The notes beneath the pieces are model-generated. The model was not told the origin of the DNA. It ran no database searches and saw only the letters and a list, made by a program, of their open reading frames with translations. From a bacterium (GTDB taxonomy: Bacteria > Actinomycetota > Acidimicrobiia > Spongiisociales > ZC4RG35), in NCBI GenBank assembly GCA_028823995.1, contig JAPPFD010000026.1, forward strand, positions 1-34,937: a stretch of 34,937 bases of DNA, given 5' to 3'. Below, in pieces: positions 8,818 to 17,127 of this stretch (position 1 is its first letter; each line of letters opens with the position of its first letter). A program made the translations under genes and the position numbers.

Positions 8818-9259
8818 CCGTTTGATGTTGCACGACCTCAAACCTGCTCCGGGTTCCCGGAAGAGCCGGGTCCGCATGGGCAGGGGAGGCGCCGCCCGGC
8901 GAGGTAAGAAGTCCGGTCGGGGAACCAAGGGCATCAACGCCCGCAACAAGTTGCGGCCCGGCTTCGAGGGCGGCCAGACGCCGCTGGCGCGCCGTTTGCC
9001 CAAGCTGAAGGGCTTCAAGAATCCCAACCGGGAAGAGTTCGCGGTGGTCAACCTTGGAGCGCTCTCGGTGTTCGACCAGGGTTCGAGAGTGACGCCCGAC
9101 ACCCTAAGGGATACCGGCCTCGCCAAGCGGCGGGGAAAGATCAAGATCCTGGCCGAGGGGGAACTCGCATCGGCGATTACCATCGAGGCTCATGCCTTCA
9201 GCGCCGCCGCCCGGCGAAAAATCGAGGAAGTCGGCGGGAAATGGGAGATAGTCGACTGA
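8810..9259 (+). CDS. rplO: 50S ribosomal protein L15
   Basis: A 149-residue L15, a late-assembly large-subunit protein. The Gly/Arg-rich N-terminal extension is visible (HDLKPAPGSRKSRVRMGRG, then GKKSGRGTKG), as is GFEGGQTPLARRLPKLKGF. The C-terminal globular part ends with AHAFSAAARRKIEEVGG. It overlaps rpmD by 8 bp. A 37 bp spacer then separates it from secY. Confidence 0.96.
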   Translation: MADRLMLHDLKPAPGSRKSRVRMGRGGAARRGKKSGRGTKGINARNKLRPGFEGGQTPLARRLPKLKGFKNPNREEFAVVNLGALSVFDQGSRVTPDTLRDTGLAKRRGKIKILAEGELASAITIEAHAFSAAARRKIEEVGGKWEIVD

Positions 9260-9296
9260 TGTCGATGGCCGCCGCCCGGCCGGGAGACGCCCGGTC

Positions 9297-10607
9297 ATGC
9301 TGAACATCTATCGCAACATGTTCAAGGTCCCCGACCTGCGGGGAAAGATCCTCTTCACCCTCGCCATCTTCGGCGTCTACCGTCTGGGGGCCACCATACC
9401 GGTGCCCGGCATCGACCTTGACGCGGTGCAGGCCTTCCAGGAGCAGCAGCAGGCGGGCGGAATCTACGGTCTCCTCAACCTGTTCTCGGGAGGAGCATTG
9501 GAGCAGTTTTCGGTCTTCTCACTGGGGATCATTCCTTACATAACCGCTTCAATCATGATGCAGCTTCTGACGGTGGTCATTCCCAAGCTGCAGGCCCTGC
9601 AGGATGAGGGCGAGGCCGGCCGCAAGGTCATCACCCAATGGACCCGGTACACAACCGTGGTCCTGGCGCTCATCCAGTCCACGGGCTTCACTTACCTCTT
9701 CCACGTCGGCCGGTTCACGAACGGCATCGACCTGGTGCCCAACTACACCCCGGGCCGGGTGGCCCTGATCGTGCTGACCATGACCGCCGGGACCGCCTTC
9801 GTGATGTGGCTGGGCGAGCAGATCAGCCAGCGGGGGATCGGCAACGGCATGTCGCTGATCATCTTCGTTTCCATCCTCAGCCAGTTCCCCTTCGTGTTCG
9901 GCCAGATCTGGGGCCAGACCGCGGCGGTAGGCCTGGTGTTGCGGTTCCTGGTCATCATGCTGGTCTTCCTGGTGGTGATCGTCACCATCATCTATGTTGA
10001 TCAGGGTCAGCGTCGCATCCCGGTCTCCTTTGCCAAACGGGTCCGCGGCCGGCGGGTGATGGGAGGCCAGAGCACTTACATCCCCCTCAAGGTGAACACC
10101 GCCGGGGTGATCCCAGTGATCTTCGCAACATCGATGCTGCTCTTCCCCTCGCTGCTGGTTACCGCCATCCCCTCCGACGCTGCGTGGGTGCAGGGTCTCT
10201 ACCGATGGGTGGACGAGAATCTGGGCGGCGGCGGCCAGATCACCTGGTGGTATGTGTTCCTCCTCTTCTCCCTGATCATCTTCTTCACCTACTTCTACAA
10301 CGCCATCCAGTTCGACCCCACCCGCCAGGCCGAGATGCTGCAACGCCAAGGGGGGTTCATCCCCGGGGTGCGCCCGGGTGGCCAGACGGCTTCCTACCTG
10401 GGGAGGATTCTCAACCGGATCACCCTCCCCGGCTCGGTCTTCCTGGCGGTGATAGCCGTGCTTCCCGCGCTGGCGGGACTGCTCTGGAACATCCCGATCA
10501 GCTTTTCGGGAGTCTCCATATTGATCGTGGTGGGAGTGGCGCTGGAGACCATGAAGCAGATCGAGAGCCAGTTGACGATGCGCAACTACGAGGGCTTTCT
10601 CACTTGA
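9297..10607 (+). CDS. secY: Protein translocase subunit SecY
   Basis: SecY is the ten-helix channel of the Sec translocon in the cytoplasmic membrane. The 436-residue protein has the N-terminal PDLRGKILFTLAIFGVYRLG helix, the plug/TM2 region (GGALEQFSVFSLGIIPYITA), the GIGNGMSLIIF segment and a late conserved motif (IPGVRPGGQTASYL). Length and hydrophobic pattern are standard. A GGGAGA about 10 bases before the ATG at 9297 is a reasonable ribosome binding site. Its place after rplO is the classical spc arrangement. Confidence 0.97.
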   Translation: MLNIYRNMFKVPDLRGKILFTLAIFGVYRLGATIPVPGIDLDAVQAFQEQQQAGGIYGLLNLFSGGALEQFSVFSLGIIPYITASIMMQLLTVVIPKLQALQDEGEAGRKVITQWTRYTTVVLALIQSTGFTYLFHVGRFTNGIDLVPNYTPGRVALIVLTMTAGTAFVMWLGEQISQRGIGNGMSLIIFVSILSQFPFVFGQIWGQTAAVGLVLRFLVIMLVFLVVIVTIIYVDQGQRRIPVSFAKRVRGRRVMGGQSTYIPLKVNTAGVIPVIFATSMLLFPSLLVTAIPSDAAWVQGLYRWVDENLGGGGQITWWYVFLLFSLIIFFTYFYNAIQFDPTRQAEMLQRQGGFIPGVRPGGQTASYLGRILNRITLPGSVFLAVIAVLPALAGLLWNIPISFSGVSILIVVGVALETMKQIESQLTMRNYEGFLT

Positions 10608-10626
10608 CCGCGAGGGGTTCTGGCCC

Positions 10627-11169
10627 ATGAGGCTGTTGTTCTTGGGTCCGCCCGGCGCCGGGAAGGGCACTCAGGCGGAGCGGGTGGCCCAGAGACTGGG
10701 GATTCCCCACATCTCGACCGGGGAGATGTTCCGCCGGCATGTTTCTTCCGGCACCGATCTGGGCCGGAGAGTCAAGGCCCTCATGGAGGCAGGGGAGTAC
10801 GTTCCGGATGAGATCACCGGGCAAATGCTGGCCGGGCGGTTGACGGACTCCGACTGCGCCGGCGGGTTCATCCTGGATGGCTTCCCCCGTACCCTCCCGC
10901 AGGCCGAACTCCTGGACCGCCTGCTGGCGGAGGATCCCCTGGACCGGGTGGTCTCCCTGGAGGTCGACAGCCAGGTTCTCCTTGAGAGAATGTTGGCCCG
11001 GGGCCGTGCGGATGACACCCCCGATACGATCCGTCGCCGCCTCGAGGTGTACGAGACCCAGACCGCTCCACTTCTCGAGTTTTACGGTCGTAGGGGCATC
11101 GTGAGCACGGTGGAGGGATCGGGCGGCATCCCCGAGATCTGCGAGCGGATCATCGCAGCACTCGGATGA
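10627..11169 (+). CDS. adk: Adenylate kinase, short-LID form
   Basis: Adenylate kinase converts ATP and AMP to two ADP. The 180-residue protein starts with a P-loop, GPPGAGKGT at residues 7-15, then has the AMP-binding region (ISTGEMFR) and the DGFPRTLPQAE motif. After LARGRADDTPDTIRRR it passes straight to YETQTAPLLEFY, so the long LID insertion of the E. coli enzyme is absent. The M. tuberculosis enzyme (181 residues) is likewise short. A GAGGGG precedes the ATG. It sits between secY and map, as in many Gram-positive bacteria. Confidence 0.96.
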   Translation: MRLLFLGPPGAGKGTQAERVAQRLGIPHISTGEMFRRHVSSGTDLGRRVKALMEAGEYVPDEITGQMLAGRLTDSDCAGGFILDGFPRTLPQAELLDRLLAEDPLDRVVSLEVDSQVLLERMLARGRADDTPDTIRRRLEVYETQTAPLLEFYGRRGIVSTVEGSGGIPEICERIIAALG

Positions 11170-11191
11170 CTGTGCATCCGCACCCCCCGAT

Positions 11192-11974
11192 GTGATAACT
11201 TTCAAGAGCCCCGCCCAGTTCAGGAAGATGGAAGCGGCGGGTCGTTGCGTGGCCAAGGCCCATGAAGCAGTGCGTTCGGCCGCCGGTCCGGGGGTCACGA
11301 CTCTCGAACTGGACAGGATTGCCGAGAAGGTGATTCGAGGCCAGGGGTGCGTCCCCTCATTCCTCGGATATCGCGGCTACCCCTCCTCGATCTGCGCGTC
11401 CCCCAACGACGTGGTGGTCCACGGCATCCCCGATTCCCGCCGGCTGCGGGAGGGGGACCTGCTGTCGATCGACATCGGGGCCATCTACAAGGGATTCCAT
11501 GGGGATGCGGCCTGCACCTTTGCGATAGGAGAGGTCTCCCTGGAGGCATCGGCGCTGTCGGCCGCCGCAGAAGAGGCCTTGTGGGAGGGGCTTTCGAAGG
11601 CCCGCCCCGGGGCGCGGATCGGCGACATCGGAGCGGCGGTGGAGGCGGTGGCCCGCCGCGAGGGCTACGGGGTGGTGGAGGGCTATGTCGGACACGGGAT
11701 AGGTAGAGAGATGCACGAGAAGCCGGACGTCCCCAATCTGGGGGTTGCGGGCAGGGGAGTTCGACTGCGCACGGGGATGGCCCTGTGCATCGAGCCCATG
11801 TTCAACCTGGGGACCGCCGCCACCCGGGTGGACCGGGACGCATGGACGGTACGGACCGCCGACGGGTCGCTCTCCGCCCACTGGGAGCACACCGTTTGCC
11901 TCACTCCCGACGGCCCGCTGGTAACCACCACCCCCACTGCAATTAATTTGCTAGAAGCCACCACAGGTCGCTAA
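11192..11974 (+). CDS. map: Methionine aminopeptidase, type I
   Basis: This enzyme removes the initiator methionine from new proteins. The 260-residue sequence has the complete pita-bread metal site: Asp94, Asp105, His168, Glu201 and Glu232, with substrate-binding His78 in VVHGIP. The only workable start is the GTG at 11192; the adjacent ATG at 11190 runs directly into TGA. No N-terminal zinc-finger extension is present, so it is the short bacterial form. The last 40 bp of the gene are unusually AT-rich and hold a candidate promoter for infA. Confidence 0.96.
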   Translation: MITFKSPAQFRKMEAAGRCVAKAHEAVRSAAGPGVTTLELDRIAEKVIRGQGCVPSFLGYRGYPSSICASPNDVVVHGIPDSRRLREGDLLSIDIGAIYKGFHGDAACTFAIGEVSLEASALSAAAEEALWEGLSKARPGARIGDIGAAVEAVARREGYGVVEGYVGHGIGREMHEKPDVPNLGVAGRGVRLRTGMALCIEPMFNLGTAATRVDRDAWTVRTADGSLSAHWEHTVCLTPDGPLVTTTPTAINLLEATTGR

Positions 11975-11977
11975 GAT
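11948..11977 (+). promoter_or_regulatory. Candidate promoter for the infA-rplQ (alpha) section
   Basis: TTGCTA at 11948-11953 and TAAGAT at 11972-11977 are separated by 18 bp. Each matches the sigma70 consensus at four or more positions, and both lie in an AT-rich patch (11940-12005) spanning the map stop. The start point would be near 11984, giving a leader of about 22 nt before infA. This could boost the alpha section independently of the upstream supercluster. Inference from sequence only. Confidence 0.42.
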
Positions 11978-12005
11978 GTGGGCGGTTGGCGCAATTAAAC
12001 TTTGA

Positions 12006-12227
12006 ATGACTGAAGACGATTCTGTCGTTCGGGTCCAAGGCACCGTTCTTCAAAACCTTCCGAATGCCACATTCAAGGTGGAGGTGGACGGTGGCTTGGT
12101 TGTGCTGGCTCACGTCTCGGGGAAGATGCGCATGAGATACATTCGGATCCTTCCCGGTGACCGAGTGGACCTCGAATTGTCCGCCTACGACCCCACCAGG
12201 GGAAGGATCGTCTGGAGATACAGATGA
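12006..12227 (+). CDS. infA: Translation initiation factor IF-1
   Basis: A 73-residue OB-fold protein that occupies the ribosomal A site during initiation. The signature [20 protein letters not shown] followed by [22 protein letters not shown] and SPYD-like [14 protein letters not shown] is present. It lies after a 31 bp AT-rich gap from map and has only a weak Shine-Dalgarno. It overlaps rpmJ by 4 bp (ATGA), so IF-1 and L36 are coupled, as in many Gram-positive genomes. Confidence 0.96.
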   Translation: MTEDDSVVRVQGTVLQNLPNATFKVEVDGGLVVLAHVSGKMRMRYIRILPGDRVDLELSAYDPTRGRIVWRYR

Positions 12228-12337
12228 AGGTGAAGCCTTCGACCCGAAAAATGTGTGAGAAGTGCCAGATCATCCGGCGCCACGGTCGCGTTTGGGTGAT
12301 CTGCGAAAATCCTCGACACAAGCAGAGGCAGGGCTGA
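12224..12337 (+). CDS. rpmJ: 50S ribosomal protein L36, zinc-ribbon form
   Basis: A 37-residue L36, the smallest ribosomal protein. It begins [19 protein letters not shown], with the zinc ligands Cys11, Cys14, Cys27 and His32 all present, so this is the zinc-binding (C+) form. It overlaps the infA stop as ATGA, and rpsM follows 3 bp after its TGA. The length and metal ligands make the identification firm despite the small size. Confidence 0.96.
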   Translation: MKVKPSTRKMCEKCQIIRRHGRVWVICENPRHKQRQG

Positions 12338-12340
12338 GCC

Positions 12341-12721
12341 ATGGCCAGAATCGCCGGTGTCGACCTTCCGCGAGACAAGCGCTTGGAGATCTCACTCACC
12401 TACATCTTCGGCGTGGGCCGATCACGGGCGCTGGAGATCTGCGACTACCTGAGGATCGACCCGGGCACCAAGGTGCGGGATCTCACCGAGGAGGAAGCCG
12501 CCTCTATCCGTCGCTTCATCGACGCCAACTATCAGGTGGAAGGGAACCTGCGGCGCCAGGTCAGCCAGAACATACGCCGCAAGACCGAGATCAATTGTTA
12601 TCAGGGCATCCGGCACCGTCGAGGGTTGCCGGTGCGGGGCCAGCGCACCCATACCAACGGCCGGACCCGCAAGGGTCGGCGGATGGCTGTCGCCGGCAAG
12701 AAGAAGCCGGCTAAACACTGA
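12341..12721 (+). CDS. rpsM: 30S ribosomal protein S13
   Basis: A 126-residue S13, which bridges to the large subunit and touches P-site tRNA with its C-terminal tail. The N-terminus [21 protein letters not shown], the helix-hairpin-helix around [11 protein letters not shown], and the basic [20 protein letters not shown] tail are standard. It follows rpmJ by 3 bp and precedes rpsK by 21 bp. Confidence 0.97.
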   Translation: MARIAGVDLPRDKRLEISLTYIFGVGRSRALEICDYLRIDPGTKVRDLTEEEAASIRRFIDANYQVEGNLRRQVSQNIRRKTEINCYQGIRHRRGLPVRGQRTHTNGRTRKGRRMAVAGKKKPAKH

Positions 12722-12742
12722 GAACGCTGAGGGACTTGAGGA

Positions 12743-13138
12743 ATGGCAACCAGAGGACCGCAAAAACGGGTACGTCGCCGCGAGCGCAAGAACGTGGCGC
12801 ATGCAAAGGCCCACATCAAGGCGAGCTTCAACAACACCATCATCAACATCACCGATCAGCAGGGGAACACCATCGTGTGGACCTCAGGCGGTTCGGTGGG
12901 TTTCAAGGGCTCCCGGAAGTCCACTCCCTACGCCGCACAGTTGGCGGCCGAGGAAGCGGCCCGCCAGGCTGGGGAACACGGCGTTAGGAAGATCGAGGTG
13001 ATCATCAGCGGGACGGGGCCGGGAAAGGATGCTTGGAGAACCCTCCAACACATGGGTCTGGAGGTTTCCGGGTCACCGCGCGATGCGACTCCGACCGTTC
13101 ACAACGGCTGCCGCCCCAAGAAGAGAAGAAGAGGCTGA
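12743..13138 (+). CDS. rpsK: 30S ribosomal protein S11
   Basis: A 131-residue S11 located in the platform near the exit-site mRNA. Visible signatures are [20 protein letters not shown] and the C-terminal [23 protein letters not shown] at 12729-12733 is a suitable ribosome binding site for the ATG at 12743. Its final base is shared with the rpsD ATG (TGATG). Confidence 0.97.
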   Translation: MATRGPQKRVRRRERKNVAHAKAHIKASFNNTIINITDQQGNTIVWTSGGSVGFKGSRKSTPYAAQLAAEEAARQAGEHGVRKIEVIISGTGPGKDAWRTLQHMGLEVSGSPRDATPTVHNGCRPKKRRRG

Positions 13139-13743
13139 TGGCGCGTTACACCGGTCCCCGGCACAAGTCCTGCCGTCGCGCCCGCCAGTCGATCTGCCAG
13201 TCGCGGAAGTGCCCCGTCGACCGACGTCCCTATCCACCCGGCGAGCACGGCCGTCGTCGCATCAGGGAGAGCGATTACCTGATCCGCCTCCGGGAAAAGC
13301 AGAAGCTGCGGGCCATGTACGGAGTGCTCGAGCGGCAATTCCGTGGTTATTACGAGCGGGCCGCCCGAGGGGAAGGGGTCACCGGTGAGAGCCTGCTCAG
13401 GTTCTTGGAACTGCGCCTCGACAATGTGGTGTGGCGCTCGGGTATGGCCGCCACCAGGGCGCAGGCCCGGCAGTTGGTCAACCATGGTCACTTTCGGGTC
13501 AACGGAAGGAAGGTGGATATTCCCTCCTACCAGGTCCGGCAGGGGGACGTGGTGACCTTGCGGGAGAAGAGCAGGGATCTGATAATCGTACAACATGCCA
13601 TCGACACCCTCAGCCGCAATGTTCCCGAGTGGCTGACGGTTGACCACTCCGAGCGCAGAATAGAAATTTTCAGTCTGCCGGACAGGGCGCAGATTGACAC
13701 CGCGATCAACGAGCAGTTGATCGTCGAGCTTTATTCCAAATAG
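13138..13743 (+). CDS. rpsD: 30S ribosomal protein S4 with altered zinc-site region
   Basis: S4 initiates 30S assembly and lies at the mRNA entry site. The start at 13138 gives [18 protein letters not shown] and a 201-residue protein; sequence upstream in this frame shadows rpsK. The S4 RNA-binding domain is clear (LRFLELRLDNVVWRSGMA, then QARQLVNHGHFRVNGRKV). In zinc-type S4 (Thermus) the N-terminal site is Cys9, Cys12, Cys26, Cys31. Here the aligned residues are His9, Cys12, Cys20 and Cys25, with a six-residue shorter loop. The zinc-free M. tuberculosis S4 lacks all four Cys, so this looks like an intermediate or a His-Cys3 site. Metal binding is inferred, not shown. Confidence 0.95.
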   Translation: MARYTGPRHKSCRRARQSICQSRKCPVDRRPYPPGEHGRRRIRESDYLIRLREKQKLRAMYGVLERQFRGYYERAARGEGVTGESLLRFLELRLDNVVWRSGMAATRAQARQLVNHGHFRVNGRKVDIPSYQVRQGDVVTLREKSRDLIIVQHAIDTLSRNVPEWLTVDHSERRIEIFSLPDRAQIDTAINEQLIVELYSK

Positions 13744-13771
13744 CCCAAACGGGTGCAAGGGGGTTTTCGCC

Positions 13772-14731
13772 ATGCTGATAGTTCAGCGTCCTGAGATCGA
13801 GGAGACCGAACTGAGCGATGTCCGCTCAAAGTTCGTGATGGAGCCGTTGGAGCCCGGACTGGGTCATACCCTGGGGAACACTGTTCGCCGCTCACTGCTT
13901 TCCAGGGTCCCCGGTGCGGCGATCACCGCCGTGCAGATCGAAGGTGCAGCGCACGAGTTCACCACCATTACTGGAGTGGTTGAGGACGTGGTGGACATAA
14001 TCCTCAATCTCAAAGCGGTCGTGGTGCGCTTGGAAGGCAATGGGCCGGAGAGACTGTCACTGCGGGCCACGGGGTCCGGCGCGGTCTCGGCGGGTGCTTT
14101 CGAGGCTCCTGCCGGATTGTCGGTGGTAAACCCCACCGCACACATCGCCACCCTCTCCAAGAAGGGAAAACTTGAGATCGAGGCCTGGGTGCATGCCGGC
14201 GTCGGTTATCGGTCCGCCGAGGACAACAAGGCCAAGACCAGCGGTGTGGTGGGCGTGATCCCCATCGACTCCATCTTCTCGCCGGTGCGGCGGGTCTCAT
14301 ACTCGGTGGAGAACACCCAGGTCGGGCAGATGACGAACTACGAGAGGCTCATCCTCGACCTGGAGACCGACGGCTCGATCCGCCCCTCCCAGGCGGTCTC
14401 CTCGGTGGGGAAGACTCTGGGTGAACTTGTGAACCTCTTCGCCGGCGTGGGGGAAGGCACCGGATTGCAACTGGGCGAGTTTCCGGTCCCGGATACCGGC
14501 ACGGATGACCTGCATCTTCCCATCGAAGCTCTGGAGTTGTCGGAGCGCCCCCGCAATTGCCTGAGGCGTTCGGGAATCGCCACGGTCGGGGACCTGGTGA
14601 AGTGCACCGCCGCCCAACTCCTGGACATCACCAATTTCGGCCAGCGCAGTCTGGAAGAGGTGCAGGAGCGCCTTGACGAGATGGGGTTGAGTCTCAGCGA
14701 ACAGGAGACCACGGATGCCCCGGCCGCCTAA
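13772..14731 (+). CDS. rpoA: DNA-directed RNA polymerase subunit alpha
   Basis: A 319-residue alpha subunit. The N-terminal assembly domain has [20 protein letters not shown] around residues 26-45 and the [17 protein letters not shown] segment. The C-terminal domain, which touches promoter UP elements and activators, is present from about 245 ([19 protein letters not shown], then [16 protein letters not shown]). A run of five G bases about 10 before the ATG acts as the ribosome binding site. The gene overlaps rplQ by 17 bp, which is longer than other overlaps in the cluster. Confidence 0.97.
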   Translation: MLIVQRPEIEETELSDVRSKFVMEPLEPGLGHTLGNTVRRSLLSRVPGAAITAVQIEGAAHEFTTITGVVEDVVDIILNLKAVVVRLEGNGPERLSLRATGSGAVSAGAFEAPAGLSVVNPTAHIATLSKKGKLEIEAWVHAGVGYRSAEDNKAKTSGVVGVIPIDSIFSPVRRVSYSVENTQVGQMTNYERLILDLETDGSIRPSQAVSSVGKTLGELVNLFAGVGEGTGLQLGEFPVPDTGTDDLHLPIEALELSERPRNCLRRSGIATVGDLVKCTAAQLLDITNFGQRSLEEVQERLDEMGLSLSEQETTDAPAA

Positions 14732-15065
14732 AGGTACCCGCCTGGGCGGTTCACCTGCCCACCACCACCTGCTGGTGGCCAATCTGGCTGCTTCGTTGAT
14801 CTCGGAGGAGAAGATCACCACCACCCATGCCCGTGCTCGATCGGTGCGTCCCGTGGTGGAGAAGCTGATAACCCGGGCCCGCAGGGGGGACCTGCATTCT
14901 CGGCGCATCGTCCTCAAGACCATTCGGGACAACGAGGTGGTTACCAAGCTCTTCGACGAGGTGGCGCCTCGCTACAACCATCGTCCGGGCGGCTATACCC
15001 GCATCGTCAAGCTGGGTCCTCGTCGCGGGGACGGAGCGGAGATGGCCGTAATCGAGTTGGTGTGA
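14715..15065 (+). CDS. rplQ: 50S ribosomal protein L17
   Basis: A 116-residue L17, near the tunnel exit. The start at 14715 gives [20 protein letters not shown], and the conserved region [20 protein letters not shown] follows; the C-terminus ends [14 protein letters not shown]. It begins inside the rpoA 3' end. A small inverted repeat (CCCGG/CCGGG at 15074-15090) lies just after the stop but has no T-tract, so it is not a convincing terminator. Confidence 0.96.
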   Translation: MPRPPKGTRLGGSPAHHHLLVANLAASLISEEKITTTHARARSVRPVVEKLITRARRGDLHSRRIVLKTIRDNEVVTKLFDEVAPRYNHRPGGYTRIVKLGPRRGDGAEMAVIELV

Positions 15066-15102
15066 CGGACAGCCCCGGGAAACCACCGGGCGGGATGCTT
15101 CC

Positions 15103-15597
15103 GTGATCGCCATCCGCAGGGCCGTCGAGGCCGCCTTCCTCAAAAGGGATTCCCTGGTTGACATCGCTCTGGACCATCGGGCGACCGCCGACGCCGCCCT
15201 GCTGGTCTCCGGAGTGGCCTTGATCGGTTATGTGTGGGAACTGGTCGGGGGAGCGCGTTTCTCATGGCGGCTCCTTGTGGCGATCCTGATCAACTCGGTG
15301 ATGGTTTGGGTGATCATCGCCGGTTTGACGTTGCTGGCAGGCAGGGTGCTGTGCAGGACGGAGACCCCGATGTTCACCATCATGCGCCTCCAGGGCTTCT
15401 GCCATCTCCCGCTCCTCCTGACCTACCTCGTTGCTCCCCTGGCATGGTTTGGGCGGGTCTGGTTTCTGGCGGCGCTGGTGTTCGCCACCGCCGAGGCGCT
15501 GGAGACGGTCTGGTGGAGAGCGGCGCTGGCCGTGCTCGCCAGCCTGGCGGGCTTGCTCATCATCACCCAACTCTTCTGGGGCGCCCGGCTGTTCTGA
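15103..15597 (+). CDS. Small integral membrane protein, Yip1-like
   Basis: A 164-residue hydrophobic protein with a short cytosolic-looking N-terminus and four or five membrane-spanning stretches (roughly residues 28-48, 55-82, 98-116, 117-135 and 137-160). No catalytic motif is evident. The overall shape (a first helix, then LINSVMVWVIIAGLTLLAGR, then a late WFLAALVFATAEALETVWW) resembles the Yip1-domain membrane proteins of bacteria, but the match is by impression only. The GTG at 15103 is the start; a nearby ATG is followed at once by TGA. It lies between rplQ and truA, and its stop nearly abuts the truA start, so co-transcription is likely. Function unknown. Confidence 0.8.
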   Translation: MIAIRRAVEAAFLKRDSLVDIALDHRATADAALLVSGVALIGYVWELVGGARFSWRLLVAILINSVMVWVIIAGLTLLAGRVLCRTETPMFTIMRLQGFCHLPLLLTYLVAPLAWFGRVWFLAALVFATAEALETVWWRAALAVLASLAGLLIITQLFWGARLF

Positions 15598-15598
15598 G

Positions 15599-16393
15599 GT
15601 GGCGCCGACTCAGGAGACCGGGGTTTTCACTTACCGTCTTGATTTGGCCTATGAGGGGACCGACTTCCGGGGCTTCGCCCGTCAACCGCAGGTGCGCACC
15701 GTGCAGGGGGAGTTGGAGAGGGCCCTGTCCGTGGTGCTGCGCGAGAATGTGCTGACCACCTGTGCCGGCCGAACGGACGCGGGTGTGCACGCCCGGCGCC
15801 AGGTGGTGAGTTTGACGCGGTCACGCCGGATCGATGACGAGGCGGCCGTGGTGCGGTCGTTGAACCGGTTGCTTCCCCCCGATGTAAGGGTCAGCGGGTT
15901 GTCCCGGGCCGGGGAGGGATGGAGCGCCCGGTTCTCGGCGAAGTGGCGAGCCTATCGTTACCATGTCCGGACGGATCCGGTGGCCGATCCCCTGGGACGC
16001 CGCCTGGTCTGGCATCTGGGTGTCCCGTTGGACATCGAGGCTATGAACAGGGCGGCGGCCCTCCTGGTGGGAACCCATGACTTCTCCTCCTTCTGCCGGG
16101 CGGCGGAGGGCCGGTCCTCCGTCAGGGAGGTACGCGAGGCGCGATGGCGGGTCGAGAGGGCCGAACACCTGACCTTCGAGGTACTGGCTTCCTCTTTCTG
16201 CCAGCAGATGGTGAGGTCGATGGTCGGATGGTGCGTGGAGGTGGGCAGGGGGCGGAGGGAGGCTTCGGAGACCCCCGGGGTGCTGGCAGCCAGGAACCGC
16301 CGGGCAGCCGGTCAGGTGGCGCCTCCCCAGGGGCTGATCCTCTGGGAAGTAGGGTACGGGACGCCCGAGGAAAGCGGACCGGGAGGCGAGTAA
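15599..16393 (+). CDS. truA: tRNA pseudouridine(38-40) synthase TruA
   Basis: TruA makes pseudouridine at positions 38-40 of tRNA anticodon stems. The catalytic Asp60 lies in CAGRTDAGVHA, and other family segments are LAYEGTDFRGFARQ, RYHVRTDP and the C-terminal FCQQMVRSMVGWCVEVG. I chose the GTG at 15599, one base past the previous stop, giving 264 residues and Asp at the E. coli position 60. The frame is open further upstream only as a shadow of the membrane-protein gene. A gene order rplQ-truA-rplM-rpsI is widespread. It shares one base with the HAD gene (TAATG). Confidence 0.95.
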   Translation: MAPTQETGVFTYRLDLAYEGTDFRGFARQPQVRTVQGELERALSVVLRENVLTTCAGRTDAGVHARRQVVSLTRSRRIDDEAAVVRSLNRLLPPDVRVSGLSRAGEGWSARFSAKWRAYRYHVRTDPVADPLGRRLVWHLGVPLDIEAMNRAAALLVGTHDFSSFCRAAEGRSSVREVREARWRVERAEHLTFEVLASSFCQQMVRSMVGWCVEVGRGRREASETPGVLAARNRRAAGQVAPPQGLILWEVGYGTPEESGPGGE

Positions 16394-17070
16394 TGGCTGT
16401 GAAGGCGGTTCTGTTCGACGCGGGAGGGACGTTGGTGCTCCAGCACCCGGATCTGATGGGCAGGGTGTTGGGGGTGGAGTTGGAACCCGATGCCTGCTTC
16501 GAGGCCCACTACCTGGCGATGGACGGCTACTCCCGGCTGTGGTCGGGGGGCGAGCGCCGCTACGGGTGGGAGTGGTGGTTGGAGCACTACTTCACGACCC
16601 TGGGAGTTCCCTCCCCCGCCGAAGCGGGGCCCAGGATAAGGTTCGGGCACGGGATGTGGTCCTTTCCCCTCCCGGGAGTGGAGGCCGGCGTCAGGAGGAT
16701 CCTCGACCGGGGGCTGCGTTGCGCGGTCATCTCCAACTCGGACGGTTCCATTCGTGACTCCCTGGAGGAGGCGGGACTCTCCCATCTCTTCGAGTTCGTG
16801 ATCGACTCCGCCGAGGTGGGATTCAAGAAGCCCGATCCGGAGATCTTTGCCTTGGGGGTCGAACAGTTGGGAGGTGTCTCCCCTCAGGAAGTGGCGTATG
16901 TGGGCGACTCCGTGTTTCACGATGTGGCGGGGGCCCGCCGGGCCGGTTACGCCCAGGCCTGGCTGGTGGATCCGCTCGGGTTGAACCTCGATCAAACCCG
17001 GCGGGTGCCGTCGGTGGCGGAGTTGGCGGAAGCGCTGGACGGCAGGCGCACCCCTGATAGTGGATTTTGA
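16393..17070 (+). CDS. HAD-superfamily hydrolase (subclass IA-like)
   Basis: A 225-residue phosphatase-like HAD protein. Motif I is FDAGGTL, with nucleophile Asp9; the second aspartate of the usual DxDGT is glycine, as in several HAD families. Motif II is SNSDGS near residue 117, the motif III lysine is in KKPDPEIF, and motif IV is VGDSVFHDVAGA. A helical cap occupies about residues 20-95. The substrate cannot be inferred; lack of the second Asp hints at something other than a classic phosphomonoesterase. It is coupled to truA and is followed by the rplM promoter region. Confidence 0.88.
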   Translation: MAVKAVLFDAGGTLVLQHPDLMGRVLGVELEPDACFEAHYLAMDGYSRLWSGGERRYGWEWWLEHYFTTLGVPSPAEAGPRIRFGHGMWSFPLPGVEAGVRRILDRGLRCAVISNSDGSIRDSLEEAGLSHLFEFVIDSAEVGFKKPDPEIFALGVEQLGGVSPQEVAYVGDSVFHDVAGARRAGYAQAWLVDPLGLNLDQTRRVPSVAELAEALDGRRTPDSGF

Positions 17071-17083
17071 TTTGCTGTGGTTC

Positions 17084-17092
17084 TGCTATCAT
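17084..17092 (+). promoter_or_regulatory. Extended -10 promoter candidate for rplM-rpsI
   Basis: TGCTATCAT at 17084-17092 is an extended -10 element (TG-N-TATCAT). A possible -35, TTGATT at 17067-17072, is only 14 bp away, too close to be ideal, so the extended -10 may be the main determinant. The start point would be near 17099, which is exactly where the following hairpin begins. The AT-rich setting within a GC-rich region supports it. Confidence 0.5.
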
Positions 17093-17098
17093 GATGGT

Positions 17099-17127
17099 GC
17101 GAGCCGAGCGTTTTGGGGTCGGCTCGC
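17099..17127 (+). promoter_or_regulatory. Leader hairpin before rplM
   Basis: A perfect 9 bp stem, GCGAGCCGA (17099-17107) with TCGGCTCGC (17119-17127), closes an 11-base loop and is followed by a pyrimidine-rich stretch. It falls between the candidate promoter and the rplM start, so it would lie at the 5' end of the mRNA. Leader structures controlled by L13 are known before rplM in other bacteria; whether this is one, or an mRNA-stabilising hairpin or attenuator, is undecided. Confidence 0.55.

Noticed and set aside
15074..15090. Hairpin after rplQ as a terminator
   Set aside because: The stem is only 5 bp, with no T-tract, and the next gene starts 13 bp later.
17099..17127. rplM leader hairpin as an intrinsic terminator of the HAD gene
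   Set aside because: The following sequence is mixed pyrimidine rather than a T run, and the hairpin begins where the rplM transcript is predicted to start. A leader element is more likely.
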